Positions 15,190 to 24,085 of a stretch of DNA of 64,000 bases are shown here, in pieces. The notes beneath the pieces are model-generated. The model searched no databases. It was given only the letters and a program-made list of their open reading frames with translations, and was not told the DNA's origin. The stretch covers positions 1 through 64,000 of IMG/VR virus record IMGVR_UViG_3300042731_009849; one strand, written 5' to 3'. Position numbers and translations under genes: made by a program. Every line of letters begins with the position of its first letter. Position 1 is the first letter of the stretch. Origin of the DNA: a virus.

Positions 15190-16955
15190 TGTCACGACTG
15201 TCTGATTCATTCTTAAAATCAAAGAGGATGAATTCATTATCATCTCATTCAAGCGAGTCAACAAGCCCTGACTACATCAGACGGGAGGTTGCCAAATCAG
15301 CTTTACCGGAAGGCTACAGTCTTATGGATTACAATAATAAAACGGCAAATTACTGGGGCGGATCCTCTTCTTTTGGATCAGGTGGAAACTCTATGTTTCA
15401 TACCCAGAAACCTTATCTTCCTGAATTTGATTCTCCTGACAGACCCTGGTACCCTGATGATCGTTGTGAAGCTACCAAATATTGGAGACTCTTCTACAAG
15501 ATGGATCCTGTGTTCGGTACTGCTGTGGATATGTATGCTACAATGATGGTAAGTGATTTTGATATCACTATCTCCAATGATCAGGACTCCTCAATTAAAC
15601 GTCAATTAGAGGACATGGCTCAGACCGTAAATCTGCAAAGAACCTTTCAGGATATGGTTACAGAGTTTCTGGGTGTTGGGGAAGCTGCACCTCACTGTAC
15701 TTTCAATAACCAAAAAGGGATCTGGGACAAGGTAACTTTTCATGATCCTGATTACATTGATGTTATTGATCCTTACATGCTAAATGCAGATTCTTTGTTG
15801 TACTTTCTTCCTCCGGATTCTCTAAAAGAGCTGTTAATGGACAATACTCCTGAGTCAATGGAGATTCGCAGATCATTGCCTGCTGAGTTTGTGTCCAAGG
15901 TTCTGTCCAATCAGAAAATACGTCTTAGCCCTTTGAATTGTACCTTCATACCCAGAAAACTACATCCGTATGATGTCAGAGGCACCTCACTGGCTTCCAG
16001 ATTGTGGCGGATTAATATGGTGGAGGATGCAGTCTATGCGTCCACTATCGCCACCTACAGGCGTCATGCAGCTCCTCTGAAGGTAATCAAAATGGGAGAC
16101 TCTCAGACAGGTTTTATTCCAGGTCCTGATATGCAGCGAAATATCCTGGAGATGGTCAATCAGGCTGAGATAGATCCTCAGACATGGATTGCTACAAACT
16201 ATGCAGTCAATTTTGAGACCTGGGGTAATACTAATCAGGCTATCTCGATCAATCGAGAATGGAGTACCATAGAGCAGATTAAACTGGTAGGATTAGGTTT
16301 ATCGAAATCTATTCTTTCCGGAGACACATCCTTTGCAGCGGTTAAGAGTGGTATTCAGGTCCTGCTGAGAAAACTGCTTAGTATGCGACAGTTCTTTGAG
16401 AGTGTTTGGCTATATCCAAAATTCTTCAAACCAATCATTGACATCAATGATTGGCAGAAGTCCACAAGAGCTGAAGTAGACCATAGGATTCGTATTAAAC
16501 GCACTGGACAGGAAGCCAGGGAGATGGGTTTGTCCATTGAGCCTAAGATCCGTTGGAAGAATAGATTGGATTCCACAGTTGATACAGACCTTCTGACAGC
16601 TATTTCACAACTCAATAACCTAGGGTTCAAAGTATCTCTTCAGACTGTTGGTAGCGCTGTTGGACTTAATTGGAAAGAGGAAGAAGAGAAAAGAGCTGCA
16701 GAGTTTCTGGAGCAGAAGCGTATCCGTGAGAAGGTTCTCGGTCCTACTATGAGTGCTGAAATGGCTCAGGAGGATCAGCAGGGCGCAGGAGGATCCAAAC
16801 CACCTGGCAGTGCAGGATCCGGCGCTAAACCTCCAGGATCCACCCCTCCTTCAAACGGTGGTAAGTCCGAAGTATCAACTCCTCCAGGTAACTCTGATTC
16901 AGGGGGTACTTTGAGTGACACAGTGGAGACTCCTTCAGAGCCTTCGATAGGATAA
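15189..16955 (+). CDS. Portal protein (588 aa)
   Basis: Forms the dodecameric ring at the head vertex through which DNA passes. The frame is open from 15156, but the ATG at 15189 overlaps the previous stop and follows GGTGGAT. The sequence shows a Tyr-Lys-Met-Asp-Pro-Val-Phe-Gly stretch before the clip/wing region, a conserved Arg-Lys-Leu-His-Pro-Tyr-Asp near residue 260, and long helices after 270 typical of portals of large myoviruses. The last 60 residues are a Gly/Pro/Ser-rich tail. Length and position before the protease and capsid genes agree. Confidence 0.85.
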   Translation: MSRLSDSFLKSKRMNSLSSHSSESTSPDYIRREVAKSALPEGYSLMDYNNKTANYWGGSSSFGSGGNSMFHTQKPYLPEFDSPDRPWYPDDRCEATKYWRLFYKMDPVFGTAVDMYATMMVSDFDITISNDQDSSIKRQLEDMAQTVNLQRTFQDMVTEFLGVGEAAPHCTFNNQKGIWDKVTFHDPDYIDVIDPYMLNADSLLYFLPPDSLKELLMDNTPESMEIRRSLPAEFVSKVLSNQKIRLSPLNCTFIPRKLHPYDVRGTSLASRLWRINMVEDAVYASTIATYRRHAAPLKVIKMGDSQTGFIPGPDMQRNILEMVNQAEIDPQTWIATNYAVNFETWGNTNQAISINREWSTIEQIKLVGLGLSKSILSGDTSFAAVKSGIQVLLRKLLSMRQFFESVWLYPKFFKPIIDINDWQKSTRAEVDHRIRIKRTGQEAREMGLSIEPKIRWKNRLDSTVDTDLLTAISQLNNLGFKVSLQTVGSAVGLNWKEEEEKRAAEFLEQKRIREKVLGPTMSAEMAQEDQQGAGGSKPPGSAGSGAKPPGSTPPSNGGKSEVSTPPGNSDSGGTLSDTVETPSEPSIG

Positions 16956-16958
16956 TTT

Positions 16959-17930
16959 ATGCAAGCTGTTTCTGAACAATATGATGATATAACCGAAGAG
17001 TTGCTGGATTTTGATCCTTTTCTTGTAGGAGAAGGAAACGCTGAAACTTACAGAAGAATGTCAAGTAAACAGGGCAGCTCTTTTCAGCTTACAGGTGTAT
17101 CTGATTTCAAGGATCTGTTCGCAGAAGATCAGTCTTCCTTTTGTATGATGGATGATTTTCCGGTAAATACGATCTCTCCAGTCTCCCGAAGTGAAGCATC
17201 ACGTTTGTTTCTGGAGTACAAAAAACGATGTTATGATCTGTTCAATTATACTGAGTACAAATCCTCTATTATGGAAGGTCCTGCAAGGTTGTCTGATCTT
17301 GTTCTGACTCCTGCAGATAATTACCTCATTAAGTACTTGGCTGAAGAGGTTTTTTCAGAGTCTGCCGTTATTAACCTGGCACAGCTTTCTGCATACAGAG
17401 ATCTTCGTATTCCTTATTTGAGGATCGAGTCTTTATGCAGTTGTCCGTTGTGTGCCTGTATGAATAATGTCTCTGTATTATTGGAGAAGGTGTGGGAGTT
17501 GATTCTGGCAAGATCTGATAAATTTTCCTGTGCATATAATTTCCTTCCGTTAATTTACGACAGATCTTCATTGGTATTTAATACATTATCTGATCTTGAG
17601 CAAAATGGAATTAAATATACGGGAATTCCTATAGAGCTTATCTCTGAGATTACTAGCATTGAAGTACCTGTGAAAGATGTACGTTTTATTAATTTTTCCG
17701 ATTTGAACACTTCTGAGTACGTGCTGATGGCTACAGAAAAGTATGTGCTTGTACATAATTTATATGTAAGTAATAAGTCTCCTGCAGACTTTTTGAGAGA
17801 ATGGGTGAAAGGTGATAGTGATGCGGCAGTAACCTGTAATTCCTCGGATGAAATCCTTTATTATAAAGGTAAGCAGGTAACTCTTAATAATGGATACTAT
17901 TTTGATATAGAATCAGGAGAGCGTGTTTAG
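16959..17930 (+). CDS. Unknown head-module protein with a Cys cluster (323 aa)
   Basis: It directly follows the portal gene (3-bp gap, AGGA ribosome site). About residues 163-173 contain Cys-x-Cys-x-x-Cys-x-Cys, a dense metal-site candidate. The rest is mixed alpha/beta with acidic N-terminus. In many phages this position holds a head-morphogenesis (MuF-type) protein, but the MuF pattern is not visible here, so the function is left open. Confidence 0.6.
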   Translation: MQAVSEQYDDITEELLDFDPFLVGEGNAETYRRMSSKQGSSFQLTGVSDFKDLFAEDQSSFCMMDDFPVNTISPVSRSEASRLFLEYKKRCYDLFNYTEYKSSIMEGPARLSDLVLTPADNYLIKYLAEEVFSESAVINLAQLSAYRDLRIPYLRIESLCSCPLCACMNNVSVLLEKVWELILARSDKFSCAYNFLPLIYDRSSLVFNTLSDLEQNGIKYTGIPIELISEITSIEVPVKDVRFINFSDLNTSEYVLMATEKYVLVHNLYVSNKSPADFLREWVKGDSDAAVTCNSSDEILYYKGKQVTLNNGYYFDIESGERV

Positions 17931-17932
17931 TT

Positions 17933-18055
17933 ATGAAAAAATACGGAAAAAATGATGGAAAAGTTATAGGTCCTTTGAAGGATCTGAAAAACTCTGATGA
18001 GAAGACTGAAAAAGACCTTAAGGAAGAATCAAAAGACACCTCGGAGAGTAAATGA
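17933..18055 (+). CDS. Very small charged protein (40 aa)
   Basis: A 40-codon frame of Lys, Asp and Glu residues with a Gly-containing start. AGGAGA lies somewhat far upstream (about 13 bases). Its stop overlaps the next ATG by four bases (ATGA), which supports translation. Function unknown; small charged head-gene products can be scaffold accessories. Confidence 0.5.
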   Translation: MKKYGKNDGKVIGPLKDLKNSDEKTEKDLKEESKDTSESK

Positions 18056-18372
18056 GGTATTTTGTGATCTCTGACAGCAGTGGTCCTGTGGGATCAGTGT
18101 TGCATGATTATAGCAGCTCTCTGTTTCTGACCAGAAGCAGATCGTCTTACTTGAATACTGCTTTGGGTTTCTGTGCAGACTCTATAAAATCTGCACAGCT
18201 GCGGAAGAGCACAGATGAGTCAGTATCTGTGTACTACATAACTGAAAGTTTTTCAGAATACGCAGATAAGGTCTTAGAGGTTCTTTGTAAATCAGGTTAC
18301 TGGTCTGTTTCAGAATCCGGTGAATTTGTTGATATTGCTGAATTTGAAGAATTCTCTAAAAGTCTTCTTTGA
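18052..18372 (+). CDS. Unknown protein (106 aa)
   Basis: A Ser-rich alpha/beta protein with no clear motif. It starts inside the last codon of the previous small gene. The 88 bp after its stop contain a promoter-like site and a hairpin, so it probably ends the portal transcript. No family recognised. Confidence 0.6.
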   Translation: MRYFVISDSSGPVGSVLHDYSSSLFLTRSRSSYLNTALGFCADSIKSAQLRKSTDESVSVYYITESFSEYADKVLEVLCKSGYWSVSESGEFVDIAEFEEFSKSLL

Positions 18373-18403
18373 TTTATTTATGGGATTTTTGCAGAGCTTT
18401 AGG

Positions 18404-18429
18404 ATACCGACACCTGTTTAACTTATACT
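18404..18429 (+). promoter_or_regulatory. Putative late-type promoter before the protease gene
   Basis: ATACCGACA at 18404-18412 and TATACT at 18424-18429 resemble the sites at 9184, 24086 and 29423, with one extra base of spacing. The -10 is the left half of TATAC/GTATA. Confidence 0.45.
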
Positions 18430-18438
18430 GGTATAGTA

Positions 18439-18451
18439 CCTTTTGTAAAGG
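18439..18451 (+). promoter_or_regulatory. Hairpin containing the protease ribosome site
   Basis: CCTTT and AAAGG pair perfectly with a 3-base loop; AAAGGA is the ribosome site for the TTG start at 18461, so the site may be partly masked. Confidence 0.4.
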
Positions 18452-18460
18452 AATAATCTT

Positions 18461-19387
18461 TTGAGTTTTAGAAAATATGCATCAATAGAGTTTATGGGAG
18501 TCTTGTCGTCAGGTTCATGGCGTAAGTCTGCCAGTAAATCCAAAGCTGAGTCATATTTCATGAACAAGCAGTCAAGCGATCTCTCATTTTCTTTAGGAGA
18601 ACGTCTTGAGCATGTTGCTGATACTTACAGGATTAGTAGAGACCCTTCCGATTACCTCCTTATACCTGCCAGAGCCAACTCTGTAGGGCGTTTAAATGCC
18701 AATCTGGATGGTTGGACCTGGGATGAAATAAAAGCATTCCGTCCTGAGTTGGGTTGCCTCACGTATGAGACCTACCGCAATAAACCACATTTTGTTGAAC
18801 ATAATGCAGCACACCCAGAAGTCTCCAGAGGTTTCCTTCTGGATGCCCATATCAATGCTGATAATGATGCGTCTCCTGAGGATCAGGAGGAAGTGTTCAA
18901 AACCATCGGTACGTATCCTGCAAAAGATGTTTTTGTCGAGACATTGATTGCAGTAGATACTACTAAAGATAAGGCGCTTGCTGCAGCGTACAAAAATGGC
19001 AGTGTTAGTACATTTTCCATGGGGGCAGATGTTGAGGCAACTCAGTGTAATGTCTGTGGAAATGTAGCGTCTACCACATTTCAGTTCTGCGATCATGTAC
19101 GCAATAAATTTCAAAAACGTGAATACCAAATGCCTGATGGATCCTACCGTTTAGGTGGTGAGCTTTGCATTGGTACTGTTTATCAGGAACTGTCTGCTGT
19201 AGCAGATCCTGCAGATAAAACGGCTGTTATACAGGACGGCTTACTAAGCATTCAAAAAGCTGCTTCTTCCTTATCTCTTACAGATAAGGATAGGGAAGAG
19301 CTGATTAAATACACTATCAAAAATGCAGGGATTCTTCCAGAATCTGTGGCCAAGGCTATAAACTTTGCCATATCTGCAGGAATTTGA
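18461..19387 (+). CDS. Prohead protease (308 aa)
   Basis: Cleaves scaffold and capsid proteins during head maturation. The fold signature is that of phage prohead proteases: a His-containing strand near residues 110-118 followed by Ser-Arg-Gly, then a Ser-Met-Gly motif at 186-188 holding the likely nucleophile. A zinc-like insert with Cys196, Cys199, Cys210 and His212 follows directly, as in other large-phage relatives. The start is a TTG at 18461 with AAAGGA in place; the next in-frame ATG is 11 codons on. The scaffold gene follows with an overlapping stop region. Its own promoter-like site lies upstream. Confidence 0.8.
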   Translation: MSFRKYASIEFMGVLSSGSWRKSASKSKAESYFMNKQSSDLSFSLGERLEHVADTYRISRDPSDYLLIPARANSVGRLNANLDGWTWDEIKAFRPELGCLTYETYRNKPHFVEHNAAHPEVSRGFLLDAHINADNDASPEDQEEVFKTIGTYPAKDVFVETLIAVDTTKDKALAAAYKNGSVSTFSMGADVEATQCNVCGNVASTTFQFCDHVRNKFQKREYQMPDGSYRLGGELCIGTVYQELSAVADPADKTAVIQDGLLSIQKAASSLSLTDKDREELIKYTIKNAGILPESVAKAINFAISAGI

Positions 19388-19395
19388 GGCTGTTT

Positions 19396-21111
19396 ATGGG
19401 TAAAGAAACGATGAAACTATTGAAAACAGTACAGTCTCTTCATTCAAAAGGATCGGTAACTCTGACTGCTGCAGAGCAACGCATTATTGAGCAGGAGACT
19501 CGTGAGTTGCTGAGCGCAGCCAGGACAGCTTCCAAGGCTCCTGAAGGTTTTGACAAACTTTTAAACGAACTGAAAGGCATTCAGAATGCCGATGAGGCGT
19601 TTGAGGCTGTTTTGTCATTTCTTAAGGATCGCGGGGAGCTTGATACTGATTCTGTTAAAGATAAATCTGAAGAGATGAAGCCTGTTAAAGGTCCTGAGAA
19701 GTCTGAAGAGTCTGAAGAGTCTGAAGAGGAAGAAGAGTCTGAAGAGGTGAAACCTGGAAAAGGTCCTGAGATGAAAAAGGATATGCCAGGGAAAGGTCTT
19801 GAAGATAAAAAAGAGCTTCCTGGAAAAGGTCCTGAGGGTAAAAAAGATATGCCTGGTAAAGGTCCTAAAAAGCCTATGGATGAGGAGAAAAAAGACCTGA
19901 TTGCACGGTCTAAGAAGATTTCTACAGAGTCCGATGAGGATCTGGAGACTCTGAAGGAAGATGAGTCTGAAGAGGACGTCACTTCTTCGGAATCTCTTGG
20001 TATCAAGAGTTCTATAGATATATCCAAGCTTAGAGTTAAAGTTACTGCAGATCGCAACATCCTCGTATCCTATGAAGGTAAACCTGTATTCCTTCATACT
20101 GCCTCTGAGTCTGTTCGCAGTAATGATAAAGCTCTGGCTCGTGAAGCTAATAAAGTGGCTTCCTGGTGCGCTTTTGATGGGTTGAAAACTGCGGCACAGA
20201 AATGTGGTACTTCTATTATCGGTGGAGTTGATGAAGGTGTTGATTTAGCAGCTGATGCTGAAGTCCCTGAAGTGACTGCTCCTGTAACTGATTCTGCTGA
20301 GTCGGATACTAAGGAAGTAAAAACTCCTTCTACAGATTCTGTTGATGCACAAGCTGAGTTTGATTCCAAAGAGAATCACAAATCAGGTGGAGTTGATGAG
20401 GGTGTTGATTTAACCACTGATGAAGCAGTAGACGCTACACCTTCTTCAGTTCTTGATGGTGCAGAGGATGTAACTGATGAGGCAATGCCTGCATCTCATG
20501 AGAGCACTCAGGACGCTGCTGAAGTTGATTACTCTACAGTAGAGGCTAACCTTAAAGAGCTGTATAAGAGTCGTGCTACAAAAGAAGCCAGAGACTTGAA
20601 CACGAAATTCGTAGCTGACTTCATTCAATCCTTTAAGATTGCTGCTACACGTATGCTTCTGAATCACGATGAGCACCAGTTTAAAATTGCTGCTTTTGAT
20701 GTACTAACAGATGATGAAGTAGTTTCAGACATGGATGAGGATGATGCTGCAGAGTTGGCAGAGATGATTGCAAGTGCAGGTCATACTGCGTTTATTGAAC
20801 AGCTTCTCAATCGTACTTCTTCTCTCATGAAGAGATCCAGTGACTACCGTAACGATATTGAAAAAGATCTTGAAATTCAAAATGTACGTCCTGTAGAAGC
20901 TTCTGCTTTTTCCAAATCCTCTTCAAAATCAAAAACAGCCAAAACAGCTCGTAAGGAAGCTGTTGATGGAAATTTTAATATGCAAATAAAAGCTCCTGCT
21001 TCGAGCTTTAATAACACCAAAGAAGATGGCAGTATCCGCTCAGTTGTCGGAAGCACTTCGTTGAGCCAGCGTGCAGTTAAACTCGCTACGCTCAACAAGG
21101 GGCAGCGCTAG
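19396..21111 (+). CDS. Putative scaffold (prohead core) protein (571 aa)
   Basis: A long acidic, helical, low-complexity protein between protease and capsid genes, the standard place for the scaffold. Residues 97-160 contain Glu-Ser runs and about four copies of a Pro-Gly-Lys-Gly-Pro-Glu-x-Lys-Lys unit. Two copies of a Gly-Gly-Val-Asp-Glu-Gly-Val-Asp-Leu block occur later (DNA near 20220 and 20385). The Lys/Ser-rich C-terminus may bind capsid. The frame opens at a TTG at 19384, but the ATG at 19396 with GAGG is preferred. Confidence 0.7.
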   Translation: MGKETMKLLKTVQSLHSKGSVTLTAAEQRIIEQETRELLSAARTASKAPEGFDKLLNELKGIQNADEAFEAVLSFLKDRGELDTDSVKDKSEEMKPVKGPEKSEESEESEEEEESEEVKPGKGPEMKKDMPGKGLEDKKELPGKGPEGKKDMPGKGPKKPMDEEKKDLIARSKKISTESDEDLETLKEDESEEDVTSSESLGIKSSIDISKLRVKVTADRNILVSYEGKPVFLHTASESVRSNDKALAREANKVASWCAFDGLKTAAQKCGTSIIGGVDEGVDLAADAEVPEVTAPVTDSAESDTKEVKTPSTDSVDAQAEFDSKENHKSGGVDEGVDLTTDEAVDATPSSVLDGAEDVTDEAMPASHESTQDAAEVDYSTVEANLKELYKSRATKEARDLNTKFVADFIQSFKIAATRMLLNHDEHQFKIAAFDVLTDDEVVSDMDEDDAAELAEMIASAGHTAFIEQLLNRTSSLMKRSSDYRNDIEKDLEIQNVRPVEASAFSKSSSKSKTAKTARKEAVDGNFNMQIKAPASSFNNTKEDGSIRSVVGSTSLSQRAVKLATLNKGQR

Positions 21112-21134
21112 GACTAGCCTATGAGGAGAGAGAT

Positions 21135-21923
21135 ATGACTCTATCGACAAAAAGAGAAGCTTTCAGAGTAGATACTATCGCTCGGGGCTTGGACCACCAG
21201 CGTACCGATTATCTGCGGGCTTACGGGAATCGTGTTGCGGCTCCCAGCACAACTTTTGAAGCAGGTATGCCTGTTTCTCTTAACACCAGTGGTCAGGTTG
21301 TTGTACATCCTGGTACGGATACACGTCCTTTCGGTATCACAAAATACAACAAAAAGACCTCTTTTACAGCCATGGTCAGTGCTGAGCCGATTCAGTTCGC
21401 TACCTCTGGTGGCACTGCTACTCTGAAGTACACAACGCTTGTTGATCATGGTGCGACTGCTAATACAGGCGGTCTTCGCATCACCTCCGATGCAGCGGGT
21501 GTAGGTACTACTTACACAGAGACTACTGATTTTACGTATGTATCTTCTACTGGCGTAGTTACTCATGTTGGTGGTGGCTCCATTCCTACAGCAACTACAG
21601 TATATGCCTGGTACATGAGAACTCTTTCTGCTGTAGAGCTTCTGGCTAATGGTGCTAACTTCTGGAATTACCAAGATGATGTTACTATTCAGGGCGGAAA
21701 AGTTACTGTAATTGAAGGCGAAGCTACTATTTTCACTACTCAGTACAATGCTGCACGTGCATGGGCTATCAATGATAGCGTATCTCCTGGTGATGCTACT
21801 ACTGATTACTGTGGTGGTCTTTTTGACCGTACAACTGACTCTACCAACACTGTTGTAATTGGTCGGGTAATCCAACTTCCAACTGCTGATGACCCCTTCC
21901 TGGGCATTAAGTACTTCGGCTAA
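21135..21923 (+). CDS. Putative capsid decoration protein (262 aa)
   Basis: A beta-rich protein with Thr, Gly and Val strands, typical of head-stabilising decoration proteins, encoded directly before the major capsid gene with a strong GAGGAGAG ribosome site. A Gly-Met-Pro-Val-Ser-Leu strand near residues 44-49 resembles the start of decoration-protein beta domains. It uses codons like the capsid gene, suggesting high expression. Not catalytic. A virion-structural call is firm; the exact role is inferred. Confidence 0.65.
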   Translation: MTLSTKREAFRVDTIARGLDHQRTDYLRAYGNRVAAPSTTFEAGMPVSLNTSGQVVVHPGTDTRPFGITKYNKKTSFTAMVSAEPIQFATSGGTATLKYTTLVDHGATANTGGLRITSDAAGVGTTYTETTDFTYVSSTGVVTHVGGGSIPTATTVYAWYMRTLSAVELLANGANFWNYQDDVTIQGGKVTVIEGEATIFTTQYNAARAWAINDSVSPGDATTDYCGGLFDRTTDSTNTVVIGRVIQLPTADDPFLGIKYFG

Positions 21924-21938
21924 TAAGGAGATAATGTT

Positions 21939-23105
21939 ATGAAGAATACGAAAAATCCTTTCCGTAAGAGTGCTTCGAAGACAGCTCCTAGCCGTATGCG
22001 TGTAAAACCGGTTAAAAAAGTTTCTTCGAAAAGAGAAGAGAGTCTTTATGATCCCAGTGGGGAATTTAACCCTACTCGTTATAAAGCTGCCAAAACTGCC
22101 AATCGTATGTTTGATACGAAGGGTGAAGTCAATGCATATGACAAAAAAGACGTTCTGCAACAGGTTGCTCATCTCTTGAACGATGTAACGAAAAAGAACG
22201 CTTCCAGTCTTCAAATGGTGCGTACTTCCTCCAAAGTTGAAGCCTCTTTTGAGCAGCAACGACGTGCACTGACAGCTGCTATTCAGGATCCGAGTGGTCG
22301 TGGCTTCCATCGCATTGGTCAAGAGCTTTCTCTTCCGATCAAAGCTATCCTGGACTATGAAGGTTTTGCTCGCAGAATTTTCATGCCTCGTAAACTGGGA
22401 CAGGCTGAATTGTTCAGAATTCCGAAGGATGTTCGTGCGGTTGCCTACATCATCGGTCAGGATGGTCAAACTCCTGAATCACGGATCAAAACCAACTACA
22501 TTACTCCGGAAGAATTCAAAATTACGTCTTTTGCTCCTGTAGACATCGTTGACATCTATCAGGCTAATTTTGACATCCTGGAAAGAGCTCAGGATACAGC
22601 TCGTCAGGAAATCGAATTGCAGGAAGACAAAGCTGCTATCAATGCTCTTGATGCTGCTTCCACTGCTATAAACACCGAAACCACTTTCAGTACTTTGGGT
22701 ATTGGTGCTTTTGAAGATGTACGTTACCAGGTAGAGCGTCACCGCTTGATGGTGGAGCAGTTCCTGATTAACCGTTCTGAGCTTTCTGACATCGTTAAAA
22801 CCATGTCTTCTGCTGTTGATCCGGTTACTGAGCGTGAACTGTTGCTGTCTGGTTACATTGGTAACATCATGAATGCTCAAATTCTGACTGCTGCCGGTAC
22901 TGGCGTACAGGAAGTTATCCCCAGCGGTACTTTCTATGCTTGTACTTCTCCTGAGTACCTCGGTGTTATGGGTGAGCGTATTGAGCTTTTCAGCGAGCCG
23001 TACAATAAGTATGCTCTGGGTGAAACCGTTAAGGGTTGGATGTTTACTGAGATGGTAGGCTTCGGTCTTCCTGATGGTCGCCGTGTTGCTAAAGGTTCCA
23101 AATAA
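21939..23105 (+). CDS. Major capsid protein (388 aa)
   Basis: HK97-fold shell protein. A basic N-terminal arm (residues 1-30) may interact with scaffold or be cleaved. The central part has a long helix with conserved acidic and Arg residues, followed by a late segment with a Gly-Thr-Phe-Tyr motif and a C-terminal beta-rich part ending in Gly-Leu-Pro-Asp-Gly-Arg. Length fits the family. AAGGAGATAATG ribosome region is strong, and codon use is the most biased in the window. A strong terminator follows the gene. Confidence 0.85.
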   Translation: MKNTKNPFRKSASKTAPSRMRVKPVKKVSSKREESLYDPSGEFNPTRYKAAKTANRMFDTKGEVNAYDKKDVLQQVAHLLNDVTKKNASSLQMVRTSSKVEASFEQQRRALTAAIQDPSGRGFHRIGQELSLPIKAILDYEGFARRIFMPRKLGQAELFRIPKDVRAVAYIIGQDGQTPESRIKTNYITPEEFKITSFAPVDIVDIYQANFDILERAQDTARQEIELQEDKAAINALDAASTAINTETTFSTLGIGAFEDVRYQVERHRLMVEQFLINRSELSDIVKTMSSAVDPVTERELLLSGYIGNIMNAQILTAAGTGVQEVIPSGTFYACTSPEYLGVMGERIELFSEPYNKYALGETVKGWMFTEMVGFGLPDGRRVAKGSK

Positions 23106-23119
23106 TCATTAGCTTTTTG

Positions 23120-23166
23120 GGGGAGGGTTGCTTTTCGCCTCCTTTTGTGACCCTCCCCTCTTTTTT
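23120..23166 (+). terminator. Strong rho-independent terminator after the capsid gene
   Basis: GGGGAGGGT (23120-23128) and ACCCTCCCC (23150-23158) form a perfect 9-bp GC-rich stem, with a 21-base loop and a following CTCTTTTTT tract. Confidence 0.85.
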
Positions 23167-23174
23167 AAAACAGA

Positions 23175-23237
23175 ACCTCCCAAGGCTATGCAATAATGCA
23201 CCTCAAACCGGGAGGTCTCTATTTAACCTCCTTTTTT
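23175..23237 (+). promoter_or_regulatory. Attenuator-like element with competing stems
   Basis: ACCTCCC (23175-23181) can pair with GGGAGGT (23210-23216). Alternatively GGAGGT (23211-23216) pairs with ACCTCC (23226-23231), which is followed by six T, making a compact terminator. The two pairings exclude each other, the arrangement of a transcription attenuator. A two-codon frame (ATG CAA TAA, 23188-23196) lies between the first two segments. Confidence 0.55.
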
Positions 23238-23261
23238 GGAGAGATCAGCGAAGGCTGGAAA

Positions 23262-24071
23262 ATGTCCACAGATAAAACTGTACCAGTTCTGGATCAAAAT
23301 AATCAGTTTATCTCAAAAACATCACCGGCCAAAGCAAGAATGCTGCTGAAAACAGGCAAGTGTACTGTCTTCAGCAAAAAACCCTTCATGCTAAAGCATG
23401 CTGGAGAAATTGAGAGTGAAACAATGATTAAACGACAGACAAAAAACGCTAACAGCTTTGTAACCAACTGGACTAAACTCTTTGAGGAAGAATCTGAGAT
23501 CTATATTCAGAACCTGGGTACTACCAATATCTCAATAACCTGTAAATATGAGGGCGAGCCTATTTTTATCAACATCCCCAGGGTTAAGCATCCTATGAAT
23601 CTGACTCAGTTTGTACCATTTGACGGTATTAAAGGTTCTATGGAATTACGCGCAATGATTAACCGCAAACCTTCAATCCTTCGACTCGTATCTGAGGAAG
23701 AGTATTATGATTATTTTGAAAAATTGGCTAAGCGGTTTGGTACATCTGCCGAAGAAGAGATGATGAATGCACAGGATAAATTTTCGGCACTGATGAACAG
23801 GAGATCTGTTTCTGATGCTAAGCCTGAAGAAGATGAAGAAGTTTCCAAGGAAGAGAAAATTCTGAATGCAAATGAGCCTGATCCTCGTGTAGTAGGTTTG
23901 TGCCTGAGATCTGAAAAAGACCAGGGTGCGGATAGAATTAAAGCTCGTGACATGATCGATGAAATTGAAACTATTGAATCTGATCTGAAGGATCTTGACT
24001 GGGAGTACCTTGCCAGCAATGCAGGATATCCGACAGTTAAAGACTTTGCTCTCAAGCACCTCACTGAATAG
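23262..24071 (+). CDS. Virion-module protein with an N-terminal PLMP/RRXRR-like motif (269 aa)
   Basis: The frame is open from 23196, but the terminator hairpin at 23211-23237 makes the ATG at 23262 (GAAGG upstream) the better start. Residues 7-45 read Val-Pro-Val-Leu-Asp, then Pro-Ala-x-Ala-Arg-x-Leu-Leu-Lys-x-Gly-Lys-Cys-x-Val, then Pro-Phe. This is the pattern of the PLMP domain of IscB and of RRXRR proteins. No RuvC or HNH nuclease motif follows; instead there is a beta-rich middle and an acidic helical C-terminus. It lies between capsid and neck genes, so a structural role is more likely than a nuclease role. Confidence 0.65.
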   Translation: MSTDKTVPVLDQNNQFISKTSPAKARMLLKTGKCTVFSKKPFMLKHAGEIESETMIKRQTKNANSFVTNWTKLFEEESEIYIQNLGTTNISITCKYEGEPIFINIPRVKHPMNLTQFVPFDGIKGSMELRAMINRKPSILRLVSEEEYYDYFEKLAKRFGTSAEEEMMNAQDKFSALMNRRSVSDAKPEEDEEVSKEEKILNANEPDPRVVGLCLRSEKDQGADRIKARDMIDEIETIESDLKDLDWEYLASNAGYPTVKDFALKHLTE

Positions 24072-24085
24072 TTCCTCACTTTAAT

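Noticed and set aside
21141-22469. Long minus-strand open frame (442 codons) opposite the decoration and capsid genes
   Set aside because: It lies fully antisense to two strongly coding genes, has no ribosome site or plausible protein composition, and is explained by their biased codon use.
23196-23261. Earlier ATG start for the PLMP-motif gene
   Set aside because: It would place a terminator hairpin with six T inside the coding sequence, and the added residues look non-coding; the ATG at 23262 is preferred.
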